Assembly (NCBI GenBank): GCA_032251335.1
Contig: JAVVDW010000003.1
Span: 62,001 to 126,000 of the forward strand
Length of the DNA stretch: 64,000 nt
Direction of reading: 5' to 3'
Source: UM-FILTER-40-17 sp032251335
Lineage (GTDB): Bacteria > Bacteroidota > Bacteroidia > Flavobacteriales > Flavobacteriaceae
The notes beneath the pieces are model-generated. The model searched no databases. It was not told where the DNA came from and worked only from the letters and a program-made list of their open reading frames with translations. Positions within the stretch are counted from its first letter, which is position 1. The number at the start of each line of letters is the position of its first letter. Of the stretch, positions 52,168 to 61,315 are shown piece by piece. A program made the position numbers and the translations under genes.

Positions 52168-52410
52168 ATGACTTCACATGATATTAAAAAAACGCTTATT
52201 TCAAGCATCTCCGAAATTGATGATGCGCAATTTCTGAGTGCCATACAAACCATTGTCGATTCGAAATTGCAATCGCAAACCAAAACTTTAAGTTTAACGG
52301 ATGCACAACGTCAAGAGATTGAGGAATCAAAAACACAAATCGAGGCAGGTATGTTTATTAATCAAGCAGATCTTGATAAAGATTTTGACAAATGGCTCAG
52401 CAAACAATAG
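52168..52410 (+). CDS. Putative antitoxin of a ParDE/RelBE-like pair
   Basis: The 80-residue acidic protein ends in a likely helical stretch rich in Asp, Glu and Lys (NQADLDKDFDKWLSKQ). It overlaps by 19 bases a small gene with RelE/ParE features. Position, size and the overlap identify it as the antitoxin, although I recognise no DNA-binding fold and the first 30 residues show only amphipathic helices. It probably binds and inhibits the toxin and may repress the promoter at 52114. Confidence 0.72.
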   Translation: MTSHDIKKTLISSISEIDDAQFLSAIQTIVDSKLQSQTKTLSLTDAQRQEIEESKTQIEAGMFINQADLDKDFDKWLSKQ

Positions 52411-52688
52411 TTTGGTCAAAAAAAGCACGGGTCAAACTTTTTAGGATATTAGACTTTTATACCGCCCGGAATGGGAGCGCTGTCTATTCAACTAAATTAT
52501 ATGCAAAATTTAAAAAAGAGCTCAAAACACTTTTTAAACAACCGGATATCGGTATTAAAACTGATTTTGAAACCACCCGTGGCCTGATCGTTGACAATTT
52601 CATTTTGTTTTATGAAGTAAAAAACAATAAAATAACCGTGCATACCCTTTGGGATTGCAGACAAAACCCGGAAGATTTAAAAATATGA
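52392..52688 (+). CDS. RelE/ParE-family toxin
   Basis: The 98-residue protein has the RelE/ParE shape. It opens IVWSKKARVKLFRILDFYTA, then IKTDFETTRGLIVDNFILFYEV and KITVHTLWDCRQNPEDL, in which the final Arg-containing WDxRxNP element is typical. It probably acts on gyrase or mRNA. Its stop TGA (52686-52688) overlaps the start of the M3 peptidase gene, so translation of that enzyme appears coupled to it. Confidence 0.8.
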   Translation: MAQQTIVWSKKARVKLFRILDFYTARNGSAVYSTKLYAKFKKELKTLFKQPDIGIKTDFETTRGLIVDNFILFYEVKNNKITVHTLWDCRQNPEDLKI

Positions 52689-54712
52689 TGACCCAAAACC
52701 CACTCCTGCAAGCTTTTGATACCGCCCCGTTTGTAAGCATCAAAACGGAACATTTTCTGCCTGCTGTAAAACAGGAAATCACAAATACCCGGCAAGAAAT
52801 CGATGCCATTGTCAACAATCCGGACGAACCCGGTTTTGAAAACACCATCGAAGCTTTGGATTATTCAGGCAAACAACTCGACCGCATCACCAGTATTTTC
52901 TTTAACCTGAACAGTGCCGAAACAAACCCGGAAATCCAAAAACTGGCGCAGGAAATATCACCCTTGCTCACCGAGTTTTCCAATGACATCACCCTCAACC
53001 AACCCCTCTTTGAACGCGTCAGGAAGGTGTTCGAACAAAAGGAAAATTTAAACCTGAATGCAGAACAAAGGACCCTACTCGAACGCAAATACAAAGGTTT
53101 TGCCCGAAACGGCGCCCATTTGCCTGAAGACAAAAAGCAATTGCTCCGAAAATTAGACACCGAATTGTCAAAGCTGAGTTTGCAATTTGCCGAAAACGTC
53201 CTCGCAGAAACTCAAGCTTATCATTTGCATGTCACTGATGCTGCAAAACTCGAAGGCCTGCCCGAATCGGCTTTGGAAGCCGCACAACAATTGGCCGAAA
53301 AACAAGAACTGAAAGGCTATGTTTTCACCTTAGATTTTCCGAGCTACCAACCGTTTATGACCTATGTAGAAAACCGTGATTTGCGAAAAGAATTGTTTTT
53401 GGCCTATGCCACGCGTGCTTATCAGAAAGAACAAAACGACAACCGGGAAATTGTCCTTCAAATTGTCAAAAAACGCCACGAACGCGCCAAATTACTGGGC
53501 TACAATACCCATGCACATTATGTCTTGGAAGAACGCATGGCACAATCGCCCGAAAAAGCCAAAGATTTTCTGGAAGGATTGTTGAAAAAATCCATCCGGA
53601 AAGCAAAAGAAGAGTTCAATGAGTTGGAAACTTTTGCCAAAGGATTGGACAACATCGATCGTTTGGAGAAGTGGGACGGAGCTTTTTATACCGAAAAGCT
53701 CAAACAAAAATTGTATGATTTTGACGATGAGGCGCTCAAACCGTATTTTTTTTTAGACAATGTTTTGGAAGGCGTTTTCACCGTTGCCCATAAATTATAT
53801 CAGCTCCATTTTGAAGAAGTTTTTGACATTGATAAATACCACGAGGAAGTCAAAACCTATCGGGTAACGGACAACAAAGGAAATTTTATTGCCATCTTTT
53901 ACGCCGATTTTCATCCGCGACCGGGCAAGCGAAACGGTGCCTGGATGACTTCCTACAAGCCCCAATACCGCGAAGGAAACACATACGAAAGGCCGCATAT
54001 TTCCATAGTTTGTAACTTTTCCCGCCCAACTAAAACAAAACCCTCCTTACTTACTTTCAACGAAGTCACAACCCTTTTCCATGAATTTGGACACGCGCTG
54101 CACGGTATGTTGGCAGACACAACTTATCCGGGTTTGAGCGGCACACATGTCTATTGGGATTTCGTGGAATTGCCAAGCCAAATATTGGAAAATTGGTGTT
54201 ACGAACAAGAAGCTTTGGAGTTGTTTGCCAAACATTATCAAAGTGGAGAAATATTGCCGGTATCATACATCGAAAAAATCAAAAAAGCGGCAACTTTTAT
54301 GCAAGGCTTGCAAACGTTGCGCCAGCTCAGTTTTGGCCTACTCGACCTAAAGTGGCATGCCGAGAATCCAGACTCTTTTTGCGATGTAAAAACCATAGAA
54401 AACACCGTTTTCAGCGAGACAGATTTTTATCCGGAAGTTGCCGAATCGTGTATGAGCACTGCTTTTTCACATATTTTTCAGGGCGGTTATTCAGCGGGAT
54501 ATTACAGTTACAAGTGGGCAGAAGTCTTGGACGCAGACGCTTTCGAGCTGTTCAAAGAAAAAGGTGTTTTTGATGCGGAAACTGCCAAAAGTTTTAAAGA
54601 AAACATCTTGTCAAAAGGCGGCTCCGAACACCCGATGATTTTGTATAAAAAATTTCGTGGAGCCGAACCCAATCCGGATGCATTGTTAAAAAGGGCTGGG
54701 ATTTTATGTTAA
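52685..54712 (+). CDS. M3-family oligopeptidase (Dcp/PrlC-like)
   Basis: The 675-residue protein has the M3 zinc motif TLFHEFGHALHGML, followed by the second-half motif FVELPSQILENWCYE (zinc-binding Glu region) and YYSYKWAEVLDADAFELF. No signal peptide is visible, so it is probably cytoplasmic and degrades short peptides. The ATG at 52685 overlaps the toxin stop; 52688 is also possible. The frame opens upstream at 52649 but that part belongs to the toxin region. Confidence 0.93.
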   Translation: MMTQNPLLQAFDTAPFVSIKTEHFLPAVKQEITNTRQEIDAIVNNPDEPGFENTIEALDYSGKQLDRITSIFFNLNSAETNPEIQKLAQEISPLLTEFSNDITLNQPLFERVRKVFEQKENLNLNAEQRTLLERKYKGFARNGAHLPEDKKQLLRKLDTELSKLSLQFAENVLAETQAYHLHVTDAAKLEGLPESALEAAQQLAEKQELKGYVFTLDFPSYQPFMTYVENRDLRKELFLAYATRAYQKEQNDNREIVLQIVKKRHERAKLLGYNTHAHYVLEERMAQSPEKAKDFLEGLLKKSIRKAKEEFNELETFAKGLDNIDRLEKWDGAFYTEKLKQKLYDFDDEALKPYFFLDNVLEGVFTVAHKLYQLHFEEVFDIDKYHEEVKTYRVTDNKGNFIAIFYADFHPRPGKRNGAWMTSYKPQYREGNTYERPHISIVCNFSRPTKTKPSLLTFNEVTTLFHEFGHALHGMLADTTYPGLSGTHVYWDFVELPSQILENWCYEQEALELFAKHYQSGEILPVSYIEKIKKAATFMQGLQTLRQLSFGLLDLKWHAENPDSFCDVKTIENTVFSETDFYPEVAESCMSTAFSHIFQGGYSAGYYSYKWAEVLDADAFELFKEKGVFDAETAKSFKENILSKGGSEHPMILYKKFRGAEPNPDALLKRAGILC

Positions 54713-54849
54713 AATTGGCGATTGTATGCATTTTAACGCTTTGAGGCTTTAAAATTCGAAAAAACGGCTTATTTTTGATTGCGACAATGAAAAACAACAC
54801 AGTTTGCTACTTTAACTATTTATTGCATTTTGATAAAGTCTGATTAACT

Positions 54850-55416
54850 ATGAACGAGGCAGAAAAAAATACCTTAGATCCAAATCAATGGATTGAACAG
54901 TATTCAGATTATTTATTCAACTACACCATCGTAAAAGTAAACGATGATGAGATAGCGAAGGATTTGGTGCAAGAAACATTTGTTTCTGCACTCAAAGCTA
55001 TGAAAAACTTTAAAGGAGAAGCTTCCGAGAGAACTTGGTTGATTTCTATTTTAAAACGAAAAATCATCGATTATTACCGAAAAATAAACTCGAAAAAAGG
55101 GCGGGCGGAAGTTCGAATCACCTACAATGACGAGACAGAAAACGAAGGCGATTGGCTGGAAGAACGGGTTGCTGACAGGCTGGACGGCAACGCGGAAATA
55201 GACATGGAAAATGTAGAATTGGGCTTGGCCATCAACAAATGTATGGATAAATTACCTGAAAAACAGGCACTCATTTTTAAGATGAAAACCATCGAAAACT
55301 ACGAAACTGAAACTATTTGTAAGGAGCTAGACATCACGGCGTCCAACCTTTGGGTCATCATCCACAGGGCTCGATTACAACTGATGGACTGTCTCGAAAA
55401 AACTTGGTACGCATAA
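54850..55416 (+). CDS. RNA polymerase sigma factor, sigma-70/ECF type
   Basis: The 188-residue protein has region 2 (YSDYLFNYTIVKVNDDEIAK, then LVQETFVSALKAMKNFKG) and region 4 (CMDKLPEKQALIFKMKTIEN, ETICKELDITASNLWVIIHRAR). A longer acidic linker between them contains ENEGDWLEERVADR. The next gene, 12 bases on, encodes a zinc-type anti-sigma-like protein, so this is a regulated alternative sigma factor. Its target genes are unknown. Confidence 0.9.
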   Translation: MNEAEKNTLDPNQWIEQYSDYLFNYTIVKVNDDEIAKDLVQETFVSALKAMKNFKGEASERTWLISILKRKIIDYYRKINSKKGRAEVRITYNDETENEGDWLEERVADRLDGNAEIDMENVELGLAINKCMDKLPEKQALIFKMKTIENYETETICKELDITASNLWVIIHRARLQLMDCLEKTWYA

Positions 55417-55428
55417 TAAAAAATTGAA

Positions 55429-55725
55429 ATGACACACAATCACGATCACGCACACGATCAAAAAGAAAAACTCTTTTACACCTGCGAAGAAGCACGTTTT
55501 GCTTGCGATAAAAAACAATATGGCGATTTGACGCTTTGGGATAAAATCCGTTTAAAAGTCCATATGTTTTACTGTGACTACTGCCGAACTTATGCAAAAA
55601 GAAATGAGAAACTTTCTCAACTCTTCAAAAAAGTAGGCATCCAGGCAAAAACTATTAAACCGCTGGACGAAGCTTCTAAGGTAAAAATGAAGGAATCGTT
55701 TGACAAAGAACTCAAGTCTATTTGA
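55429..55725 (+). CDS. Putative zinc-binding anti-sigma factor
   Basis: The 98-residue protein starts with a His-rich stretch (HNHDHAHD). The ZAS-type motif is at His45-x3-Cys49-x2-Cys52 (KVHMFYCDYCRTY), with further cysteines at 19 and 26. No membrane helix is visible, so it is probably a soluble anti-sigma protein. It directly follows the sigma gene. The His-rich tail may bind metal and tune the response, an inference from composition only. Its stop lies one base from the convergent UbiA-like gene. Confidence 0.8.
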   Translation: MTHNHDHAHDQKEKLFYTCEEARFACDKKQYGDLTLWDKIRLKVHMFYCDYCRTYAKRNEKLSQLFKKVGIQAKTIKPLDEASKVKMKESFDKELKSI

Positions 55726-55726
55726 T

Positions 55727-56521
55727 TTAAATTACTTTCTCAAGTAAAAACCAAACAATCGGAATACCCTCTACCCAAAAGGTACTGTAGTATTCCGATT
55801 GTTTTTTTGGTGCAAAAACCAATAACAAAGCTGTAGCTGTCCATATCAAGAAAAAAGATGCGTTTATGATATTTTCACTCCTGATCATTTCCAGCATCAA
55901 AATGAGCAGTAAAATAAACACACCAACCACTTTAGTTTTGGCAACGCCAAGTCGTTGGGGCAAAGTCCCCAAATCGGCATGATCGGCTTCTAAGTCGCGA
56001 ATATCAAAAGGAATGATCCAGACCAAAACCCATAAGAAAAATTGGGCAAACAGCAGCAAGAAGTCTGCTTGGAAACACTGGTGTAAAACAGCGGGCATGG
56101 CAATCGAGACCGCAGCCCATGAAAGTGCCACCAAATAGGCTTTGAGTCCGTAAATGTTTCTGAAATTTAACGTGTTTCGATATAGCGGTAAGGCGTACAA
56201 AAAGGTCAGCAACACCACCGTACCCATAAGATAAAGCAGGCGGAGCGGCAAAGTCAAAAGCGTTGTTAGCAAAATAATACCAGCCAATAGCCAAAGCCAA
56301 AGTATTGCACTTTTTTTTGACCAAATCATTCGGAACATGGGATGAAACTTCACAAAGCCATAGGCGAGAAAAGTGGCAGTAAAAACCAGTGTAAAGAATT
56401 TTATTTCAACCGAAAAACCCATCTGTAAGCTACCCAAAGCATAAAAACACGCAGCGGCCAAAGCCACGTGCAAGTTGGCTTGAAGGTAAAAATCGAAAAA
56501 ATTGTTTAGCAACTTTTTCAC
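55727..56521 (-). CDS. UbiA-like membrane protein (prenyltransferase-like)
   Basis: The 264-residue protein has about seven or eight membrane helices. It keeps the second UbiA-type acidic motif DIRDLEADHADLGTLPQRLG (about 170-190). The first one (NDxxDxxxD), expected between helices 2 and 3, is absent; that place reads AYGFVKFHPMFRMIWSKK. Typical UbiA proteins are near 290 residues. It may be a divergent prenyltransferase with another substrate, or inactive. Its 3' end contains a strong hairpin (55753-55804) that can end the sigma operon from the other side. Confidence 0.72.
   Translation of the reverse strand: MKKLLNNFFDFYLQANLHVALAAACFYALGSLQMGFSVEIKFFTLVFTATFLAYGFVKFHPMFRMIWSKKSAILWLWLLAGIILLTTLLTLPLRLLYLMGTVVLLTFLYALPLYRNTLNFRNIYGLKAYLVALSWAAVSIAMPAVLHQCFQADFLLLFAQFFLWVLVWIIPFDIRDLEADHADLGTLPQRLGVAKTKVVGVFILLLILMLEMIRSENIINASFFLIWTATALLLVFAPKKQSEYYSTFWVEGIPIVWFLLEKVI
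55753..55804 (+). terminator. Terminator hairpin inside a convergent gene
   Basis: Perfect 15-base arms AAACAATCGGAATAC and GTATTCCGATTGTTT are separated by 22 bases, with a T-run after the second arm on the plus strand. The hairpin lies 28 bases past the anti-sigma stop, within the last 30 codons of the UbiA-like gene. Confidence 0.7.
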
Positions 56522-56649
56522 CCGGCTAAATTAAAATTAAATCACATCGATACTATTGAAATGAACGCCCAAAAAAACACAAAAATCTACTGTTAAAAAA
56601 AGGTTCAAAATCTTTTCTAAAAGTTATGATAAATGGATTTAATAATCTG

Positions 56650-56657
56650 TAATTTTG
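56650..56657 (+). promoter_or_regulatory. Probable -7 element for gcvP
   Basis: TAATTTTG fits TAnnTTTG, 20 bases before the ATG. The -33 element is not evident. I saw no glycine riboswitch in the short upstream region. Confidence 0.42.
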
Positions 56658-56677
56658 CGAAAATTTAAAAAAAATTC

Positions 56678-59518
56678 ATGACGTCTAACTCTTTTGCAAA
56701 CAGACATATCGGCCCAAGAAATGGTGATTTACCACAAATGTTGAAAACCATTGGTGTCGAAAATTTAGACCAACTCATCAACCAAACCGTGCCCGAAAAC
56801 ATTCACCTCAGAAGTCCTCTGGACTTGCCTAAGGGAATAAGTGAGCAAGCACTTTTGGATCATTTGCAAAGCCTGGGAAGCAAAAACAAGCTTTTTAAGC
56901 AATACATAGGATTAGGCTACCACCCTACCATTACACCGGCTGTCATACAAAGGAACATCTTGGAAAACCCGGGTTGGTACACCGCCTACACGCCCTATCA
57001 GGCAGAAATTGCACAAGGCAGGTTGGAAGCCCTGCTCAATTTTCAAACCGTTATTACAGAACTGACAGGCATGGAAATTGCCAATGCCTCACTGTTAGAC
57101 GAGGGAACAGCTGCTGCCGAAGCCATGTTGATGCTTTATGATACGCGAACCCGTGAACAAAAAGCAAAGAACGCACTAAAATTTTTTGTAGATGAAAGTG
57201 TACTGCCGCAAACGCTATCCGTATTGCATACACGTGCCGAACCTTTTGGCATTGAACTTGTCATTGGCAATCCGGCAGACTTCAATTTTGAGGAAGCTTT
57301 CTATGGCAGTTTGATACAATATCCCGGTAAAGATGGCCATGTTAAAAATTATGAAAACTTTGTGTCAGCGGCCCATCAAAACAACATTAGGGTTGTGTTT
57401 GCAGCAGACATTCTAAGCTTGGCTATCTTGACGCCTCCCGGCGAATGGCATGCCGATGTAGTAGTAGGAACAACGCAACGATTTGGTATTCCTATGGGAT
57501 ATGGCGGCCCACATGCAGCCTATTTTGCCACTCGCGATGCTTATAAACGTAATATTCCGGGACGCATCATCGGCGTCACCAAAGATATGGATGGCAACCG
57601 AGCCTTGCGGATGGCTTTGCAAACCCGCGAGCAACACATCAAACGTGACAAAGCCACCTCAAACATATGCACGGCACAGGTTTTGCTGGCTGTCATGGCC
57701 GGTATGTATGCCGTATACCACGGTGCCGAAGGCCTGCGAAACATAGCTTTCCGCGTGCATAATACCACAAAAAAACTGGCGGTTTCCTTGTCGCAAATGG
57801 GATTCAAAATTAAACACAAATCCTTTTTTGACAACCTGCTGGTAGAAGCACCCGCAGAGAAAATAAAACAAATAGCCGAGAAACATCAGGTAAATTTTTA
57901 TTATCCGCAAGCCGATACCGTTTCCATTTCACTTCACGAAAAAACAACAGAAGCGGATATTGCTGAAATCGTCGAAATCTTCGAGAGTTTGTCAGACTTA
58001 AACCATCCTTCAACTGAAAATGCCTCTATTTTTGATCTTGCTGAAAACCTACTCAGACAATCCGCTTATTTGACAGAAGAAGTTTTTTCCAAATACAGAT
58101 CTGAAACAGCCTTGATGCGCTATATCAAAAAGCTGGAAAGAAAAGATTTGTCATTGAATCACTCCATGATTTCGCTCGGATCTTGTACGATGAAACTCAA
58201 CGCAGCGGCAGAGATGCTGCCTTTGAGTTGGCCACAGTGGAACCAGCTTCATCCTTTTGTGCCTATTGACCAAGCCCAAGGATACCGTGAAATGTTGCAA
58301 AAATTGGAACACCAACTCAACATCATCACCGGTTTTGCGGCAACCTCCTTGCAACCCAATTCGGGCGCACAGGGAGAATATGCCGGTTTGATGGTCATCC
58401 GTGCTTTTCATGCCTCGCAAAATGAATCGCACAGAAACATTTGTTTGATTCCGGCTTCTGCACACGGCACCAATCCGGCCTCAGCCGTGATGGCAGGCAT
58501 GAAAGTTGTGGTGACCAAAACCTCAGACGACGGAAATATCGATATAGATGATCTCATAGAAAAAGCCGCACTGCATCGCGACCATTTGGCTGCTTTGATG
58601 GTGACATATCCGTCCACCCACGGCGTTTTTGAATCCTCTATATGTGAAATTACCGACATAATTCATGCCAACGGTGGGCAAGTATATATGGATGGTGCAA
58701 ACATGAATGCACAAGTCGGTCTTACAAATCCGGCTACGATTGGCGCAGACGTTTGTCACTTAAACCTACATAAAACTTTTGCCATTCCGCATGGTGGTGG
58801 CGGCCCGGGCGTTGGTCCCATTTGTGTGGCAGCACATTTGGCTCCTTTTTTACCTTCTAACCCGCTCATTTCAACCGGAGGCGAAAAAGCCATCAGCGCT
58901 ATATCTGCTGCACCTTGGGGTAGTGCCATGGTATGCTTGATTTCTTATGCCTACATCACCATGCTCGGAAAAGGCGGCCTTACGGAGGCTACAAAATTTG
59001 CCATTCTCAACGCCAACTATATCAAGCAAAGACTTCAAGGCGCTTTTGATGTTTTATATACCGGAGAACGTGGCCGTGCGGCCCACGAAATGATATTGGA
59101 CTGTCGCCCATTCAAGAAAAACGGTGTGGAGGTGACCGATATTGCCAAGCGTTTGATGGATTATGGGTTTCACGCACCCACCGTATCCTTTCCCGTGGCC
59201 GGTACGCTTATGGTAGAGCCTACAGAAAGTGAAAACTTAGAAGAACTCGACCGATTTTGCGAAGCCATGCTATCCATCCGAAAAGAGATAGACGAGGCCA
59301 ATCTTGATAACCAAAACAATGTTTTGAAAAATGCACCCCATACTTTAGAAATGTTGACCTCAGAGGATTGGGATTTTCCATATTCGCGCAAAAAAGCTGC
59401 ATACCCGTTAGATTTTATAGCGGAAAATAAGTTTTGGCCTAGTGTAAGGCGTGTAGATGACGCCTATGGGGATCGCAATTTGATTTGCACTTGTGCTCCC
59501 ATTGAAGCCTATGCATGA
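56678..59518 (+). CDS. gcvP: Glycine dehydrogenase (decarboxylating), P-protein
   Basis: The 946-residue single-chain P-protein has both halves. The N-terminal one carries YIGLGYHPTITPAVIQRNIL and YTPYQAEIAQGRLEALLNFQ. The C-terminal one carries the pyridoxal-phosphate Lys in CHLNLHKTFAIPHGGGGPGV and ends in LICTCAPIEAY. It decarboxylates glycine and passes the aminomethyl group to the H-protein. The other cleavage-system genes (gcvT, gcvH) are not in the window, as is common in flavobacteria. No terminator is clear downstream. Confidence 0.98.
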   Translation: MTSNSFANRHIGPRNGDLPQMLKTIGVENLDQLINQTVPENIHLRSPLDLPKGISEQALLDHLQSLGSKNKLFKQYIGLGYHPTITPAVIQRNILENPGWYTAYTPYQAEIAQGRLEALLNFQTVITELTGMEIANASLLDEGTAAAEAMLMLYDTRTREQKAKNALKFFVDESVLPQTLSVLHTRAEPFGIELVIGNPADFNFEEAFYGSLIQYPGKDGHVKNYENFVSAAHQNNIRVVFAADILSLAILTPPGEWHADVVVGTTQRFGIPMGYGGPHAAYFATRDAYKRNIPGRIIGVTKDMDGNRALRMALQTREQHIKRDKATSNICTAQVLLAVMAGMYAVYHGAEGLRNIAFRVHNTTKKLAVSLSQMGFKIKHKSFFDNLLVEAPAEKIKQIAEKHQVNFYYPQADTVSISLHEKTTEADIAEIVEIFESLSDLNHPSTENASIFDLAENLLRQSAYLTEEVFSKYRSETALMRYIKKLERKDLSLNHSMISLGSCTMKLNAAAEMLPLSWPQWNQLHPFVPIDQAQGYREMLQKLEHQLNIITGFAATSLQPNSGAQGEYAGLMVIRAFHASQNESHRNICLIPASAHGTNPASAVMAGMKVVVTKTSDDGNIDIDDLIEKAALHRDHLAALMVTYPSTHGVFESSICEITDIIHANGGQVYMDGANMNAQVGLTNPATIGADVCHLNLHKTFAIPHGGGGPGVGPICVAAHLAPFLPSNPLISTGGEKAISAISAAPWGSAMVCLISYAYITMLGKGGLTEATKFAILNANYIKQRLQGAFDVLYTGERGRAAHEMILDCRPFKKNGVEVTDIAKRLMDYGFHAPTVSFPVAGTLMVEPTESENLEELDRFCEAMLSIRKEIDEANLDNQNNVLKNAPHTLEMLTSEDWDFPYSRKKAAYPLDFIAENKFWPSVRRVDDAYGDRNLICTCAPIEAYA

Positions 59519-59693
59519 TGATAATCTGGTTATAATTGCCATTTCTAAAGCCTTATTTATCTACTGAAAAGCATAAAACAGGACGAGAAACTACTGTCTT
59601 AGACATTGATATTCAATACATATAGATTTAACAGTGCTGTTTTGGACATTGTAATTTTTATTATGCAGGCATAGGATTAAAAAAAACAATGTT

Positions 59694-59701
59694 TACCTTT
59701 G
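59694..59701 (+). promoter_or_regulatory. Probable -7 element for the KAS III gene
   Basis: TACCTTTG matches TAnnTTTG, 22 bases before the ATG at 59724. No good TTTG is seen at -33. Confidence 0.42.
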
Positions 59702-59723
59702 TTCAACTGACAAAACAATTACC

Positions 59724-60788
59724 ATGGGTATGCAAGCAAAAATAATCGGTACAGGTTCCTATATTCCTTCAGAAATACAGGAGAATGAAAGCTTTTTACA
59801 TCACGAATTTTTAGATGAAAAAGGCGCTTCTTACGAGCATGGAAATGAGGTTATCATTGAAAAATTTCAATCGATAACCGGCATTCAAGAAAGGCGTTAC
59901 GCGCCCGCGCAATTTAAGGCATCTGACTTGGCTTTTTTTGCTGCGGAAACGGCCATTGGAGATGCTAATATTGATCCGGAAATCTTAGATTACATCATTG
60001 TGGCGCACAACTTTGGTGATGTAGAACACGGATCGCATCAATCAGATATGTTGCCCAGCTTGGCATCACGGGTAAAGCACCACCTTCGCATCCAAAATCC
60101 GAAATGTGTGGCCTATGATGTGCTATTCGGCTGCCCGGGTTGGATAGAAGGTGTCATTCAGGCACAAGCATTTATCAAAAGTGGCATGGCCAAAAATTGC
60201 CTCGTCATTGGTGCCGAAACCCTTTCGCGTATTGTTGACAAATACGACCGTGATTCTATGATTTACTCCGATGGCGCGGGAGCTGTTGTACTTTCAGCCA
60301 CAGAAGAAACTAGCGGTGTTTTGCATCACGAGAGTGCATCCTACACTTTTGATGAAGCCTATTTTCTGTACAATGGAAGTTCCTATAACAAATCTGTCCG
60401 ACCTGATATCAAGTATATCAAGATGTATGGCAGAAAAATATATGAATTTGCTTGCAAAAACGTGCCTACAGCCATGAAAGAATGTTTAGATAAAAGTGGA
60501 ATGGGTATAGATCAAGTTAAAAAAATACTCATCCATCAGGCTAATGAAAAAATGGATGAAGCTATCATTAAGAGGTTTTACAAATTATATAACCTACCCG
60601 TACCCGAAGGAATTATGCCTATGATTATCAATACACTAGGCAACAGTTCTGTAGCTACTATTCCGACACTGCTCGATTTATTGATGAAAGGAAAAATTGA
60701 AAACCAAAGCCTACAAAAGGGCGATGTTGTTATCTTTGCAAGCGTTGGCGCCGGCATGAATATCAATGCCATGGTTTATCAATTCTAA
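59724..60788 (+). CDS. 3-oxoacyl-ACP synthase III-like protein (FabH family)
   Basis: The 354-residue thiolase-fold protein has the Cys nucleophile in DVLFGCPGWIEGVIQAQ, the His in ILIHQANEKMDEAI, and the Asn in MIINTLGNSSVATIPT, the KAS III triad. The length is slightly above that of FabH (about 320) because of an extra N-terminal segment. It may start chains for a lipid or for a special product; the next two genes encode a methyltransferase and a glycosyltransferase, so a modified lipid is possible. ATG at 59730 is also plausible. Confidence 0.85.
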   Translation: MGMQAKIIGTGSYIPSEIQENESFLHHEFLDEKGASYEHGNEVIIEKFQSITGIQERRYAPAQFKASDLAFFAAETAIGDANIDPEILDYIIVAHNFGDVEHGSHQSDMLPSLASRVKHHLRIQNPKCVAYDVLFGCPGWIEGVIQAQAFIKSGMAKNCLVIGAETLSRIVDKYDRDSMIYSDGAGAVVLSATEETSGVLHHESASYTFDEAYFLYNGSSYNKSVRPDIKYIKMYGRKIYEFACKNVPTAMKECLDKSGMGIDQVKKILIHQANEKMDEAIIKRFYKLYNLPVPEGIMPMIINTLGNSSVATIPTLLDLLMKGKIENQSLQKGDVVIFASVGAGMNINAMVYQF

Positions 60789-60789
60789 T

Positions 60790-61311
60790 ATGTACGAGCA
60801 GACTTATCCAAAAAAAAGATATCAAAAAACACTTGCCTTCCTCAAAGGGAACGCCGCGCCGCCTCAGACAATTTTAGACTTGGGAATCTTTAATCCGTTT
60901 TCTAAAATCATGATGGCGGAGGGTTATCGAGTAACCAACACACAAGGTGAAGATTTAGACTTTGATAGGCGTGCCCTCCTACAATCCGAAGCAGAATTAG
61001 TTACCGCTTTCGAAATCTTTGAGCACCTACTCAATCCGTTTGAAGTATTGTTGGCGATTCAGGCACCCAAATTGTGCATTACCGTTCCGCTTCGCCTATG
61101 GTTTTCGTCGGCTTACAAAAGCAAAACAGATCTATGGGATAGGCATTATCACGAATTTGAAGATTGGCAGCTCGATTGGCTATTGGAAAAAACCGGCTGG
61201 AAAATCATGGCTAGAGAAAAATGGACACATCCCGTTAATAAGATTGGTATTCGTCCTGTTTTGAGAAAATTTGTTCCGAGGTATTACGCAGTTTACGCTG
61301 AAAAAGTATAA
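60790..61311 (+). CDS. Class I SAM-dependent methyltransferase-like protein
   Basis: Starting one base after the KAS III stop (MYEQTYPKKRYQKTLAFLKG) gives a 173-residue protein with the core motif ILDLGIFNPFSKIMMAEGYR and ELVTAFEIFEHLLNPFEVLL. Both belong to the methyltransferase type 11/12 family, but the usual GxGxG loop reads LGIFNPFS, which lacks the glycines, and the protein is short. Its substrate is unknown and activity is uncertain. It sits between the KAS III-like and glycosyltransferase genes in one transcription unit. Confidence 0.72.
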   Translation: MYEQTYPKKRYQKTLAFLKGNAAPPQTILDLGIFNPFSKIMMAEGYRVTNTQGEDLDFDRRALLQSEAELVTAFEIFEHLLNPFEVLLAIQAPKLCITVPLRLWFSSAYKSKTDLWDRHYHEFEDWQLDWLLEKTGWKIMAREKWTHPVNKIGIRPVLRKFVPRYYAVYAEKV

Positions 61312-61315
61312 ACAG

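Noticed and set aside
56581..56677. Glycine riboswitch before gcvP
   Set aside because: The leader after the -7 element is too short for a riboswitch, and no paired glycine-aptamer pattern was seen.
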